Shown: positions 50,562 to 63,582 of the stretch, piece by piece
Layout: each line of letters begins with the position of its first letter
Numbering within the stretch: the first letter of the stretch is position 1
NCBI GenBank assembly: GCA_013399305.1
Contig: VXAI01000191.1
Coordinates: 419,872 to 483,871, forward strand
Length of the DNA stretch: 64,000 nt
Source of the DNA: Rostratula benghalensis
Taxonomy: Eukaryota > Chordata > Aves > Charadriiformes > Rostratulidae
Direction of reading: 5' to 3'
Notes under the pieces: model-generated
What the model was told of the DNA's origin: nothing
The model's database searches: none
The model's input: the letters and a program-made list of their open reading frames with translations, nothing else
Translations under genes and position numbers: made by a program

Positions 50562-53500
50562 GGAGCTGTCTCACCACCATCTCTTGATCCCCCGTGGGAG
50601 TAGTTGTGCTAATTACCGAAACTTAGAGGAAATTATTCCCATTCTCACTTGTTTTAAGGCCCCTTTAAGGCTACAAGAGTGTGAGCTGACTCAGTGTAAA
50701 TAAGGCTCATTAAGTTTAATGCTGACAGTGTCTGGCCCCTGTTAGTGCAAGGAAAAGTTTTGCTTGCTCTTTTGCTACTATTTCTACCACAGCACCTTCT
50801 GTTTCCTTCACAAGACTAAGGCAATTTTCAACTATTTATGGTCAAATTGTGCAATCTTAGCCTGGACTGGGAAGCAAAGGGCACGAAAGAGCTACTGCTC
50901 CATCCTTTCTCATTCTTATTGCTAAGGGCAAATTATTCTGAAAGAGGGTGGGGGTAAAAAAAATCTACTTTTTTTTTCCCCCCCGTTGCATTTTTTTTTG
51001 CATTACATCAAACAAACTGTTCTGAAAAAAAAAGGTAGAATTTCAAATTTCTACCGTAAAGTGTCTGTCATAACAAGAGGGGTTTTTTTACTCAAAATGT
51101 AAATGCTGGTAGTATCAACATCTGGAGGATTGTAGCCTTAGGCACCATTACAAGAAGCAAGAGATTTGGACAGGATACATTCAATCTTGCTTTAATGGTA
51201 TGATGTTCTGCCAAGATAAACTTCTAAGCTTTGACATATTTTATTTTGAAAAATGTTTTCGTCAGGTGTAAAGGAAATTCCTCTTCACTGAGGAGAGTTT
51301 TGTAGCAGTGTATGTGATGACATAATTACTATGTGACTACATATTTCATGAACATCTTTCCTGACTGGAATAAACAAGAAGCAACAAACATTCTTTCTGA
51401 TGACAACCCCATACACCAGTAGATTTAAATAAAAACAAAAGGAAAGGATTCAGATTCTTACTGAGAGCTCTGTAAGGGAATTATTTTCCATCAGCATGCT
51501 GATCTTTAAATCCATTGCTCCTAATTAAAGCAAGTCAGTCACCCAAAAGCTTCTTACGCCAAGCCTCTCTCTGCCTTCAGCTTTACTCAAGATCTCTTCT
51601 AAGTCCTCACACTATTCCAAAGCCTTCACTTTAGCCATGCCTCACTTCTCACTCTGATTATGAAACAGCTGCCACCTCCTGCTGTGACTGCTCTGATGTT
51701 ATGGGTGTCACCTTCCTCTCCAGACCTGTTCTTATGCACACTGTTATGGACTGCTCGAACCTGTTGCTGACACTGCTTAGGCTTCTTTGTCCATTTGGTT
51801 CAGTTGCAGCTTTGATGGGACTTCAGAAAATTTAGAATTGAAGGTGCACTCACCACATACCCTGCATGGGGCTGTAAAGGCAGACTAAAAAGGTCATGAC
51901 TGAGAAAAGTGAACAAATAATACCGCTTTACATGTTCACCTTATGAGCCTTTAACCACTGAGAGACATTTTTACAAAGGCATGAAATAAAAAAAAAAAAA
52001 AGAGATATGATATTCAAGTAGAATTGTAAGAAGCATACAGCTCCCCCAATGCCAAAATTTCCAAAGGCAACACATAATCACAAGGGTCACCTAGGTACTG
52101 CTAAATCCAATTCTGCAATGCCTAACTACTAGGCAACCTCAAATTAGGATGTATTCTGCCAAATAGTGTTACTTAGGGGCAAACATCTGCTTCCAAAGAG
52201 ACCTGAAAACACTTTTCTTAGGACTTTGGAGCTTATAGTACAGAGAGCTTATAATGCAGCAGCGTACTTCAAGTAACACTGTGATGATTGTGGAAAAGTG
52301 TCTCAGCTGGTTTAAATCAGTAGAAGTTTACTGAAATCAGCTACCTCAAAGTCAACTATGGCAATAGGAATTAAAATTTTAGAATCATGTTCAAGTAGCA
52401 ATGTTTTGCAGCAAATCCATCAGAAGCACTAACGAATCCCCTTTTTTCTTGAACTAAAGCAAAACTGGACATTTCACTCACACCCACCCCAATCCCATGT
52501 GCTCAGCAGCAGCTGTTCCTGGGATGTCATTCCAAAACCTGCTTTTCAACAACTCAGACACATAGTTTCCACTTTCTTGGGTCATCTTTGCCTCCATAAT
52601 CCACATGTGTCACAGATGTAAAAAATTGTGTCTTTTATATCTAATTCAGTTTGTACTTTTTCACTATAGCATTAATGTAACATAATATGAGCATTTCCCA
52701 GATGAAGTATTTGTCATTATAACACAGGGCTCAATTCATTCACTAAAGGAAAAGTTTTCAGAGCTCCTGGAAGTGGTCAGCTTCAGATAACAAGACCATT
52801 GGATTAAATATAGGTTTAGACTTCTTTTTTTAATCTTTCCCTTTATCTCCATCCAAATCCCCACTCTCTTTTGGCTGCTGTCACTACAGCACTTCAGATT
52901 TTGGCACAGGACCAGTAAAGGAGGTATTTCAAGAGATGGTAAATCAACTTATTCAACGCTCTCCCTGGCTTCCTTTCTCGGAGGTCAAATATGTTTTCAA
53001 ACCAGTAAAAGAAGTGAAAGTTCTTTCAAGTCTCACTTCTCACAAGGCAGGACAAGCAGAGGGGTTTTTTTCCAATACTCACCACGAACAACATGCAAGT
53101 CTCAGAAGAGCCTCTTTTCCCCTCTGAGCCATAGGATATGCACAAAATTAACTTTTCATATTTTCTCCAATACTCCTGATACAGGTCTATCAGCGTAATG
53201 GGACAAGAAGTGTGCACATACATCACATTTCATTCTCCTCCTTTCTTTTTAGCTCAGATTCCCAAGCCAGCTCCAAGAAAAAATGCCAGCATTTATGTGT
53301 ATATGGGAACTCAATAATTGCATGGGAACAAGCTTGAACAAATAAGTAGTTACCCTCTGTATATAATAATATCCCAGTTCTAAAGCGGTCGAAACATGTA
53401 TTTTTGTAACTATATTGAAAAACCTTGCATTCACATAACAACCAACAGATAAATGACTGCAATGGCACCATTCACAGACCAGGTAAGAAAAGCCACCGTG

Positions 53501-54374
53501 TCTCAGCAGGAGATGCAGAAATATTTAGAGCACACATTTTTATAACGTTCTTGAACAGTGACACATCTTTCTACATAATTACCCTGACTTCAGTTCAAAA
53601 CCAAAAGTAACACAATCAGAATCAGCAAAATGTGTATACAACCATCCTGACAGCTGGCCAAGACAGACTCATCTCTTCGTCAAAAGACTAATCACCACTT
53701 CAGCATTTCACTGCTGCATGCCAAATTTACCTTTCATTTTTTACAGCAGTTGCTGACCAACACTCAGCACATATTTTCAAACATGATGACATTCTATGAG
53801 AAGCGGTTTCGACTGCTATTTATATACTTCATTAACTATTTTTGAAGGTTAACACAAGATACGGGTGGGAAGGAAAGGGAAAAAAAATAGTATCACAGCT
53901 ACAAGTATTGGATTGTTTGTCCAAATTATTTTTTAAAAAGGACTTTATGAAAGTGGTTCAGTGCTTCAGTCAAACAAAAGCAGCCCCAGCCAGTACAGTG
54001 CAGCTGGAAGTACCTATGGCAGGAGGTAATATTAAATTATATAATGAACATTATTCATAAAGCATTATTCATCTTACCTTAAAGCAGACATCTAAATAAA
54101 TTCAATTGGACTGTGGCAAGAGTTCTTCGTTGACTAGAAAGGCAGCCTATGATTACCTCAGATATACATGTCTGCACTGTAGCCATCCCCTAAGGTGAAA
54201 TAAATTCCTGTTTCATTCCAGCATTTAGCCTTACTTTCTACATAGTAGAGCAATTCTACCTTCAGTGCAGAATACTGTTCCCCCATCATATTAGTAGAAG
54301 CATACTACAAACCAGAAGCCTGGTAGGTTTTTATCAGATTAATTAGCAACATTCAGCTTTCCTGAAGTTCTCAA

Positions 54375-54550
54375 AATTTCATTTCACAGAGGAGCGAACC
54401 ATCAGGTTTTACAAGTGAGGAAAACTAAAAGTTAATACGAAAGTTAACATGACCTTGCCCATAACCTGCTACAGGGCATAAGGTTAAACTAAAACTAGAA
54501 ACAAAAGCCTAGGACACTCTCTTCCATACTACATTTCATTCTGCCTTAGA
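54375..54550 (-). mobile_element. MIR/CORE-SINE relic with duplicated core word
   Basis: On the plus strand the antisense MIR order is seen: TTTTACAAGTGAGGAAAACT, GTTAACATGACCTTGCCCAT, CTAGAAACAAAAGCCTAGGA, then CTCTCTTCCATACTACATTT and CATTCTGCCT as the end. Just left of it (54378-54400) a second TTTCACAGAGGAGCGAACC also fits the TTTTACAGATGAGGAAAC word, as if this module were present twice. This is the best-preserved of the MIR-like copies here. It has no coding role. Confidence 0.6.
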
Positions 54551-57500
54551 ATTGTCAACATCTACCACCAGTCCAATTTTGCTGCATGCTGTTCGACAAA
54601 TCCATAGGTCTGACAGGTAAGCCTGAAGATTAATTAGAAAAATAAAATATGCAGTGAACAAGACTAAATACTTAGTTTATTTTAGCAGCTTAAGAAGACA
54701 AGCATTATCCCTGTTTATCACACAGTGCACCCACACAGCACACTGGAGCACGATGCAGTTGCCTGGCTGGCGTTGCTTAAGGTAGCTCCAGAACGAAGCA
54801 CGCTACAGTAGTTTCAAAATGATGCTGAGCCCAAGTTATTAACCTTGTGAAGCGACAAAACCTACTGTCCTCAGCAGTGGGCCAGGAAAATACAGTTCAT
54901 GTATCTTTTACTGCTTGAGCTATTGCCAGTGCAGTGTGCTTTGTGGATTTACCAGACCAGTTTAGGTGAGCCAGCTCTTCACACTCTCCTGCCCCACGTA
55001 GATATATCCTAAATTCTCTGTAAGAGCAGGTAACTAAATTAATACTGCTCCTATTTAAAAAAAATAAAAACAGGTATAGACAAGGATTCAATGGTTTGAA
55101 GTTTTTTTACATTTCTGAATCAGAAAAACAGCTTTAAAAATTGACTATAGGGTAAGTTGGAATATAAAATCACACCTGTACACACACATACACAGATACA
55201 AGCTTCTATAGACATACAATACTCTTCTCCAACTGCTATGTTTACCTATATTCACTTTGTTGCTACTTCTTCTAAGTACATTAAACTACTAAAGCATGAT
55301 CTTCTCTTAATTGCTTACAAAAGAATCATTTCAGCAATATTTTTTCCAGAGTAGGCAGAAAACTGGTCCTTAACACTTCCTGATGTATTAGAAGGAAGAT
55401 GCCTTCCAACCTTCTATCTGTAGTGCTACCCTGCCAAGAACAAGTCTTTACCAGTAGTCTGAAACCCTGGCACACAAATGTGATTTTCTGCACTGATTAA
55501 TGCTGATCTAGTTGCCTGCACCCAAAATACAAGTCAAAGGAGCAGGAATGCCAGCACAGTACTAGCATGTTTGAGGCAATGATTTTGCCAAAACACTACA
55601 TATTTAGCACTCTGGAACTGATGCAATGAAAATTGTTGTTAGAAGACTTGGGTAATGTCAGGATAGAAACAAAACATAATGAATTTTCTTCCTTTAGTAC
55701 AGATTTTAACTCTTTTGAAAGAATGTAAATTTCTGTATTCCCTTGCTAATGCGGCCCATCTATTTTAATATTATACAGAATTACATTTGTGGATATCAAG
55801 AGCATTTGAGTTCTGTTAAAGAGAAATTGTGCAAAGCAATGAAATTATGTCACTGGAAAACAAATATATGCATTATCAGTACAGAAAACCTCTAGCTAAG
55901 CCTTAATACTATAATGGCTCATAAATATTAGATTGCCGATGAAAAAACTTTTAATGTGAACATAGCTGTGCATGATCAAACCAGGATTACAGTTCTGGAT
56001 ATTTCAGTTAACAATAGCAGAAGGAAGTCCCTCCTATAAAATGATCAAAAGATACATTAACAGTCAAAAATCAAGGATATAGTTGTAAAATAGAGGGAAA
56101 AAACAGTAAGTTCACGTTTTTCATTTTCCTCATCTCAAAGTTAAATAGCAACACTTTAAAACTCTTTTAATTAAGGGGTGCAAGGAAATTCTGTCTTTAA
56201 CTGCATCTCCTACCTTGACATTTCAAGTCAAAAGTTATTAAAGTAAAATCAGAAGTCATTAAAGAACACGAAATAATTCATTTTGATAAAAGCAAAAACA
56301 AGCAAGTGAGCAGTTTTAACAGAAAATTGTTCCATTATGAATCTTTATAACATCCTTCAGCCACAACTGCATGCAACTTTTTCTTCTCTCATTTATACCC
56401 TCTTTTGGATGGCTGCAAAATTAATCTGCTGACCTGTCTCCTGTCTTGCACTGTCTTTTTTCCACCTGCACCTTGGCTTGCCACATACTGGCTGCTTCTT
56501 GTCCATGTTTTCCCTCTTTTTTCCCCCCATCACTTTAGGTACTGAGGAGTGAGGCAGCAGAACTGCCTTTATAATACAAGAGACAGGTTTAGAGGGAAGC
56601 TGACAGGTCTAGACCTTACAGTGTGTGTTCAGATACTTCAGCAATACCTGGCAACGCAGAATCTTCATGACACATGGACAGCCAAGGACAAAGTTACAAT
56701 GCTGAGGAGCCCTAAAGCATTCAAAGCAGAACACTGCAAGCAACAGGAATCCAATTGTAAATACGACCAGTACAATAGATGGCTTACCATTCATTGAGGA
56801 GGAAAAAAATCAAATTAAACCCCTACATTTTTGTGGCACTTGTTTCTAAAACTCTCTACTTCTGAAAGCCTGTAATCTGTCAAACAATTTTACAATAATT
56901 ATGTACAAGAACGAGACACCTCTTTCAGCCTCCTACTGATCATGGCTCATGTCAAAGACATTTTCGGACTTACAGACTGTGGTTCATAAAAAAAAAAGAA
57001 TGAAAACCTCTTGCATTTGCCTGGAAAAACATATTAATATCTTTTAACATTTGAATAGACTGTAGGAGTTGCTGAAACATGTGCAGACCTGTTGAGTCCG
57101 GCTTCTCATCTCCAACAATCATTTGTTTTATTGGGTGGCAAACACCTTCTCCAAGGCTTTGGTGCCCATGATTTGGGAAGGGGGCTGAGAGTTTCACAGA
57201 AGCCCATGAGAATTAGCCCCAGTGTTACTAAGGACACAACCAGCTCTTTCTGGGAGACTATGACTGGCACGCAGAAGAAGGAGGAAATGGTAAGACACTC
57301 AAAGATTGTGGCATAGCCCTTCATGGTTTTTTGTTTACAGCCAGAAATACATCAATAATTCCTGTGACACATAAATAAACCAAACTTTGACATGCTCATT
57401 TACTAAAGCAGGAATGGTAATAATAATAAAACCATCAAAACTCCATAAAGGCCTTTAATGTGTCTGAAGATATTTTCATTACTGCAATAAGTGTTAAGCG

Positions 57501-58996
57501 TTTCCTATGCTGTTAACAGTTTTTATGGCAAAGCTTTGAAGAATGTCCCACAGGTTATCAGGCAAAGGCTCTATCTGTTGCATATAAAATAAGAACAAAC
57601 TAAACAATCCAGAAAACTACTTTCAAGTTGTGGCCCAGGACTAACGTTGGAATCACGACAGGACAAATCTGTTGTTGGTCTCATCTGGCAGAGTCCCAAT
57701 GGAAGGAAGCCATATCAATTGACACCAGCTGAGAATATAGCTTGATGTATCCCCTTATTCACTCACTTCAGTCTGTATTTTTCTTTTTTTCCCCTTTTAT
57801 GTTCTAGTCACCAACACCGTTCTGGCCAGTCACTAATAGTCCTTAAAGTCTAATCTTCCTGTTAGCTTGCATTTAAAAATTAATCTCAGATGCAGGAAAT
57901 GAAAGCCTTCCTCTCAAACATAAAGCAGATTCCAATGGAAAACTAAAGAATTCACGCTTCAAACTACCCTCCGATGATGTCTTTCTCTATTGGTAACATT
58001 TGGAAATGTCTGAAAGGGAGCTAATGAAGACAGGTTTATGTGACTGGTTATAATTTTACCTTCCCAACTGCACATTTCACATTTGTCTCAGTGAATTATC
58101 TGGCAAAATATTTCACAGTAATGAATTATTTAAAAGTCTTTGCAACCTATGAAATATTTTTAGCTAAAAGTTTCAAAACTAGTCAGTAAAGTGAGCTTGC
58201 ACAGAAGCGCACAAATGGCTAATTGCTGAAAGAAAAGAAAAAAAAAAAAAGAAGCTAAAACATTTGAGCATATACAAACATAAAATGTTGCAATGATTCA
58301 AACCGCTAAGTGGCTGAATATATGATGACAAAGCACAGGGGGACAGGTAGATGAGGGACTGGGTAAGAATCAAGGACAAACTATGTGAAGTAGCCCATTT
58401 TATAAATTATATAAACAACCCCAAAGGTCTTTCAGTATTCACTGTACAATCTTTCTTTCTGTGGCATCAAGATTTTAACTAAACTAAGCTTTACAGAGAA
58501 TTAAATTTATTTAGATCAATGAGTCTTCCTGATGAAGTGGCATGGACCACTGCAAGGAGAAAAACTTCCCGTGTGAAGCTGTCAGACCTCACCAGAGAGA
58601 CCTCTTCTCACCTGCCTGTTACCTGCAGCAGTTCAAGAGAAGGAGGAAGCTGAAGCTGCCTTTCAGTGTCGTTCTCTCCATGCTTACAAACTGGGAAATA
58701 TCAGAATTACTCTCCTGGGCTTCACTAAATTAATTTTCCAAAGGGTTTTTCCCTAACTTTAACAGAGTGGATATTGACTGAATAGGCTCAACCCCTTGAC
58801 TTTCAAAGAAAAAACAAAGATCTGTGATGGAATTGTTTTATAAAGATGTCCACTCCTGCAAGAGGTTCACAATATTTGTTGTGGCTGAAGGATATCTTCA
58901 GAATCACTGGTAGATGACAGTTGTTGTTTATTTACAGCATGGTAATGCAGAATAGCGTCTCAGTGTGCTGAGCATGAATTACATTCACCACAAATT

Positions 58997-59017
58997 AAAA
59001 AAAAAAAAAAAAAAAAA
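58997..59017. repeat. A21 homopolymer
   Basis: An uninterrupted run of 21 A on the plus strand after CAAATT. Confidence 0.9.
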
Positions 59018-59833
59018 GAAGCAACTGTATTGATCTACTCTTGTTAACTTTTGCAAAAAGTTCACAAAATTATTCTAACAACGCACAATTTTATCATTGT
59101 TCTGATTATGTACCAGCAAGTCCTTTTTAACTGGTCTACTCACCTGGTATAAAAAAACCTATTTTGCCACAGCTCTTGTCCTAAAATGCATGTGCTTACC
59201 AAATGTGCTCATTGTGTCACAGGTATTTACAAAAACAGGAATGTAACACAGGAAAAACCTGACCCTACTGTTGTGTCACTGATGCTGTATGTCACTAAGC
59301 AGCAGACACTTCTGCAACGATTAAATTTAGGAATGTTATACCTTCCTACTCATACTTCCTAATAATACTCATCATTTACAAGAGTGATAAATGCTCTTAA
59401 GTGATTTTACAAATAGGATATATTTTCATGCACTAGGTATACATTTAGGAGAAAGTAATGACTGTAATAACGTGGGGGGGTTACAATACTGTGAAAGGGA
59501 ATTTATCCACAGATTTTGTAATAATAATGTTTCTTGTGGCAGCCTGACTTAAGAGGAACAGTGAGGTTATTTTTCTCTATTAATATTTTTTGTGCACAAA
59601 GAAAATATTTGAATGCTGATATTTAATAAATTCATAATTTTTAAATTCAGATACTTGATTTTCTCCTGGCCTACTTTCCTACAGAAAAAAATCCCATAGA
59701 CATTCAGCAGAGCTATCTGTCATTCCCTGACATGAATCTTGAACTCACCAGGCAGTTTCAACTGAACTTTACTGATGGAGAAAGGTCTAGAAAATCTTAA
59801 AACTCTTGCAGTTTCCTTTAAAATTGGAAACTG

Positions 59834-59854
59834 AAAAAAAAAAAAAAAAAAAAA
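59834..59854. repeat. A21 homopolymer
   Basis: An uninterrupted run of 21 A on the plus strand, followed by GAGATG. Confidence 0.9.
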
Positions 59855-60674
59855 GAGATGTTATTAACTTTTCTTGGTTAAAATATTTATAAGTTCATTC
59901 TTAATTAGACATCAAGAATTCTCATGAAAAAGAGACATCAGAAACCAGGCTCTCAAAACTGCTCGTTTCTATTACATTTCACTTGATGGTCTTATCTGCA
60001 ACTTTTAAAAGTTCGTTTTGTTTTGTTTTGCTTTAGAATACAACTGTAAGATACCAAATGCTTCGATGTTTATCTAGCCATATATAGGGTTTGAAAAATC
60101 TGTTGCAAGTAGGATGTTTTCCTGAGCAACTGCTATCAGCTTCTGCCAAATTTAAAAAAATACATTTCTAGTCCTTCTGGTTTTAATGAAAATCTTCCAG
60201 TGCTCTCTCAGCCACCAGAAAGGAAGCCGAGGGAGAAGTCTAATGCACAAACGCCCATCTGACTGACGGCTTTTGAAGAAACCCAACGTACACAAAAAGC
60301 ACAGAAGGAAGAAACCTCATTTTCTTTTCAGTAACAAGGGACACTTGGCGCATTCAGCCACAGTCACCCACTTAAATCCCATATTTCCTCTCTTCTTAGC
60401 AGCCAGGGTGACATTCTATTTATCAGAGTATTTCTTATGAATAATATGACCTCAAAAATATTTTTAATTAAATAGAATCAGTTCTCTGATTACTAGGTAC
60501 ACCTTGAAATGTTTCTGAGTGCACAGGTGAGACTAGTGATCACCTCTGTGGTGATTGTAAGTGAAATAACTCAAGTTTTTCAATGTCTGTGTTTGTACAA
60601 CATTTTGGTCGTGTGAAACATTACTTGAGCACTATGCATTATGGTATTTGAGAGTTTTCCTGTCACAAGAACAC

Positions 60675-60787
60675 CTGTGAATGCAGCACTGAGGATGGTA
60701 TTCTTTGCAGAGGTGACGTCCAGTGGCTTGGAGGGGCTGCTCTGTTCTTTCATCTTATTGGATGAGGAGGTCACACTCCGCAAGAAC
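60675..60787 (-). other. Best candidate coding exon (113 bp, minus strand)
   Basis: On the minus strand an acceptor-like site (TTGCTTTCCCACAG) precedes 113 bp that end at a possible donor (TTCACAG then GTGTTC). Of the three frames, two hit stops early. The third is open across all 37 full codons, needs two bases from the previous exon and passes one base on. The residues look protein-like, Ser/Lys-rich and polar, with an internal Met at codon 12 (MKEQSSPSKPLDVTSAK) in a fair Kozak context (A at -3). It lies about 3 kb downstream of the CpG island in the leftward direction, where an early exon would be expected. The donor is weak (GTGTTC rather than GTAAGT or GTGAGT), the plus strand is open too, and I recognise no protein family. 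Confidence 0.25.
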
Positions 60788-60857
60788 CTGTGGGAAAGCA
60801 ATTGCTACCTCAGAGTGTTAACAATCAGCATACCGGGGAAATCTGCCTTAAATTCCA

Positions 60858-60960
60858 TATGTGACACTGGACGAGTCCCTTACCCTGTCTCACCTAAATG
60901 AGGGTAAAAGTAACACCAGACTCTACCTTCAAGGAGAGTGTCAAGAGAAGTATTCAAGAT
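60858..60960 (+). mobile_element. MIR/CORE-SINE relic
   Basis: On the plus strand TGTGACACTGGACGAGTCCC, TTACCCTGTCTCACC and AAATGAGGGTAAAAGTAACA follow the order of sense MIR (tgtgaccttgggcaagtcac, ttaacctctctgagcct, aaaatgaggataataata). A short internal deletion removes the cagtttcctcatctg word. It lies about 70 bp upstream of the acceptor of the exon candidate at 60675-60787. Confidence 0.55.
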
Positions 60961-63139
60961 TACACACACTCAGCAGCTACACAGCAGGGATCAGTGCAAC
61001 TACCTAGCAAGTGTACAGAAGGTATGCTGGTCTAAATCTGTGAGCTTTTGTAACTGTTAGCTTAATTTAACAGCTACCTCCAAATACTTAATCCACTTGA
61101 AAAGGTTACTACTGCCTTGCTCAATAAACAACAAAAAAAAAAAAAAAAAAAAGAAAAAAAATCCCAGGTCTATGAGTGTTCATGCGTATGTTCTTTCTAC
61201 TTCTACACAGAAAGCTTTATGTGTCATTTCTGCTGGTTGAGACAGAACAGGGACAAATCACTCCCAATTCTGTCGTGCCAAGTGCACTCAGAACACACTT
61301 CTCCCCCCCACCCCCGATTAAGGAAACCCCTTACAAACCCTTTCTACAATTTAACGTGGAGTCAGGAGAGTATATACATTACTTCCAACTAGCAAAGAAA
61401 ACTCAGAAATGTGCTGAAGTTTGGGTGCCCCTGAGGAACACAGCTGCACAGGTATCAAGCAATGCTGTGCAACTTCTTTTGATATTTTTGGTAGTCGCAG
61501 ACTGTAAGGGTGACAGGGAGCTGTGCGTGGCCAGAGCAATTTGCCTTACACAGCATTCCTTAATGAATCAATAACGACGGCAGGGAGAATGTTCAGCAGC
61601 CCTGACCAGCAGTAACCCACCCATCTATTACCCCCAGGTGTGCACGTCCAAGCTCTCAGCACAGTGCTTTGTCAGGCTCCTTGTTAAAGACCCAAATTAA
61701 AGACCAGAGGATCTACTTAAATTCTTACCACTGTATAAGCAAAAGCATCTTTTTGCTTTTTACACACTTTTTATACATCTTTTTCTACTTTTCCACATAG
61801 TGAGTTCTTACAATGCCTTAAAATATTTGCCACACAACTGGTGTAGATTGGGATCCAGTTCTAGAATCAGCACATTCCAATTCCAAAGTGTTTTCAGTGA
61901 AATAACATAAGAATAAATTCAGAGTAACTACAAGTAATTTTGGCTTTCCATCTGCCTTAAGGCTTCTTGATATATACCATTGCAGGGACAGAAGGGATCA
62001 GATTAAAAAAAAAAAAGAAAAAAAAGTAAATGTTGATAAAATAGCCCAAAAGTGAGTTTCAGCCGAAACAGCACAAAGATTTGTTCCGTCTTTGCACAAT
62101 GTTTTCCATGTCTGTCTCAACTGTACAAGACAAAGGAACAGATCTGGGGCTTTAACAAGTCTTTTTACCTAAACAGAGTTAGTGCTCATAAATGGCAACG
62201 TTTCTCAGCGTACTGCTTGCCATTTCCTGTTTGGTGGGGTTTTGGTTTTTGTTAGGCAGGGTTGGGTTTTTTTGGGGTTTTTTTTAACAATGAAAGTTAC
62301 TTTATAAGATTTGTCTTGAGTGTTACCCCTCCGTTAATGTTCTCATCCAGGGTACCAGAGAAGGTATCACACACCAGAGTAGAACTTTCACAGAAGTTGA
62401 TTGCTTTATTTCCACACACATACATATGGGGGAAAAAAAGCAAAAACTTAGACTGCTGAGAAAATCTTGGTGCAAAATTATAGTGAATTAACAATAAATC
62501 AGAGAGCAGTCCATGTCCATCTCTAAGGTATGGGCATATCAATATTTGTGTATATTAAGAACATTAAAGGAAGTGCAGAAGACGAAAAAAAAAAAATACT
62601 TTAAAGGAGCAAATCATAAATAAATGCTTATATTGAGGAAGGTCCTCCATTGATGAGTATAAATAAATTGTTCACACATTCAGTGAGAAACATACTAACT
62701 GTTCATGTCTCCTCACAAGCTGCAACCTGTTCAAGGCTACTGAAATGCCAGGGGGGAAAAAAAAAATCCCAACCACCCACACCGTTTTTGTCCAGCCAAA
62801 TCATCCAAACAGAAATAAAGCTTTCCTAAGACTTCACATCCTCAAAGTGCCGAGCACACATTAGCTAATCAATGAATTCCCCTGTCTTGAATCCAAAGTG
62901 CAATAGAGGAAGAGAGGCCAAATCACAAAAGTTCAGGCAAGCCTGACCTCAAACATCTCACTGGGGGCTGGCTGCCACCCTGGCAGGAGCTGGTCCAGCG
63001 CTCCTCTGCTTTATGGTGCACTGTCCTTCCTACCTCCTGGAAAAGTGGTAACTCACTTAAGTCACCTTCAGCATCCCCTGCTTGAACCACGCTCACTCAG
63101 GAGCTCTGGCACAGAGGATTCGCCTGCCAGACTCTTCCA
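60961..63139. other. Noncoding stretch next to the CpG island
   Basis: No recognised gene. It contains an A20-G-A8 tract (61133-61161), a C-rich run near 61302-61315, A12 tracts at 62005-62016 and 62585-62596, and a GT-rich patch with several G runs at 62231-62277. GC content rises steadily from about 62.9 kb towards the island. Confidence 0.5.
61133..61161. repeat. A20-G-A8 tract
   Basis: Twenty A, one G, eight A on the plus strand, after TCAATAAACAAC. The AATAAA word just before it at 61121-61126, plus the A run, mimics a processed-transcript tail. No source gene is recognised upstream. Confidence 0.85.
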
Positions 63140-63582
63140 GAATCCAGAAAGGATTCGCCCTTTCTGCTCTCAGCCAGGGCCAACCCAAGGCCCCTCGGCA
63201 AAATGGCACCCAGCCACCTCCTCCCTGAGGGGAAAAGGCGGGTGGGAGCGAGCTTAGGGGAGCAGACTCTAGAAGCTCACTGCCCTGGCTGGCGCCACTT
63301 CAAGGCAGTTGTCACCTTTGGCCAGCCAACCCAACCAGCCTGGCCCCCATGGGTAGCACAGGGCGAATGCCACCATCTTGCCACCTCCAGCAGCCCTGTG
63401 CTGTGTCCAGGCCTGCCCGGGGGCAGGGGGCCAGCCCGGCTGCTGCCCTGGATGCTGGGCGGCTTCAGGACCAGCCAATTTTCAAGGCTGTTTCAGGACG
63501 CTGAAAGGGCGGTGGAGACTCTTAGCCTTGGCCACCGAGGTGCGACACGAGGGATCACCACACGGGAGAGGCAGGACCTCAC

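Larger units (their letters stand above)
46426..60674. other. Long noncoding stretch, probable intron
   Basis: About 14 kb with no recognised coding sequence. It carries MIR-like relics (49128-49218, 54375-54550) and several A tracts of about 20 bases. Unlike the region to the left it has no T tract of 12 or more. The open frames do not exceed 105 codons and show no family resemblance. If the CpG island at the right edge promotes leftward transcription, this stretch would be intronic. Confidence 0.45.

Noticed and set aside
56609..56794. Hydrophobic 61-codon minus-strand frame with a donor-like ATG then GTAAGC at its start.
   Set aside because: The donor would end the exon after only two codons of the frame, and no acceptor is near. 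The hydrophobicity reflects T-rich sequence.
56970..57324. Two overlapping minus-strand frames (72 and 75 codons) behind an acceptor-like CCTTCTTCTGCGTGCCAG, plus a perfect-looking plus-strand donor (GAAATG then GTAAGA) at 57289.
   Set aside because: Splice-like signals point to opposite strands within the same 30 bp, the frames shift against each other, and neither resembles a known protein. Chance is the simplest explanation.
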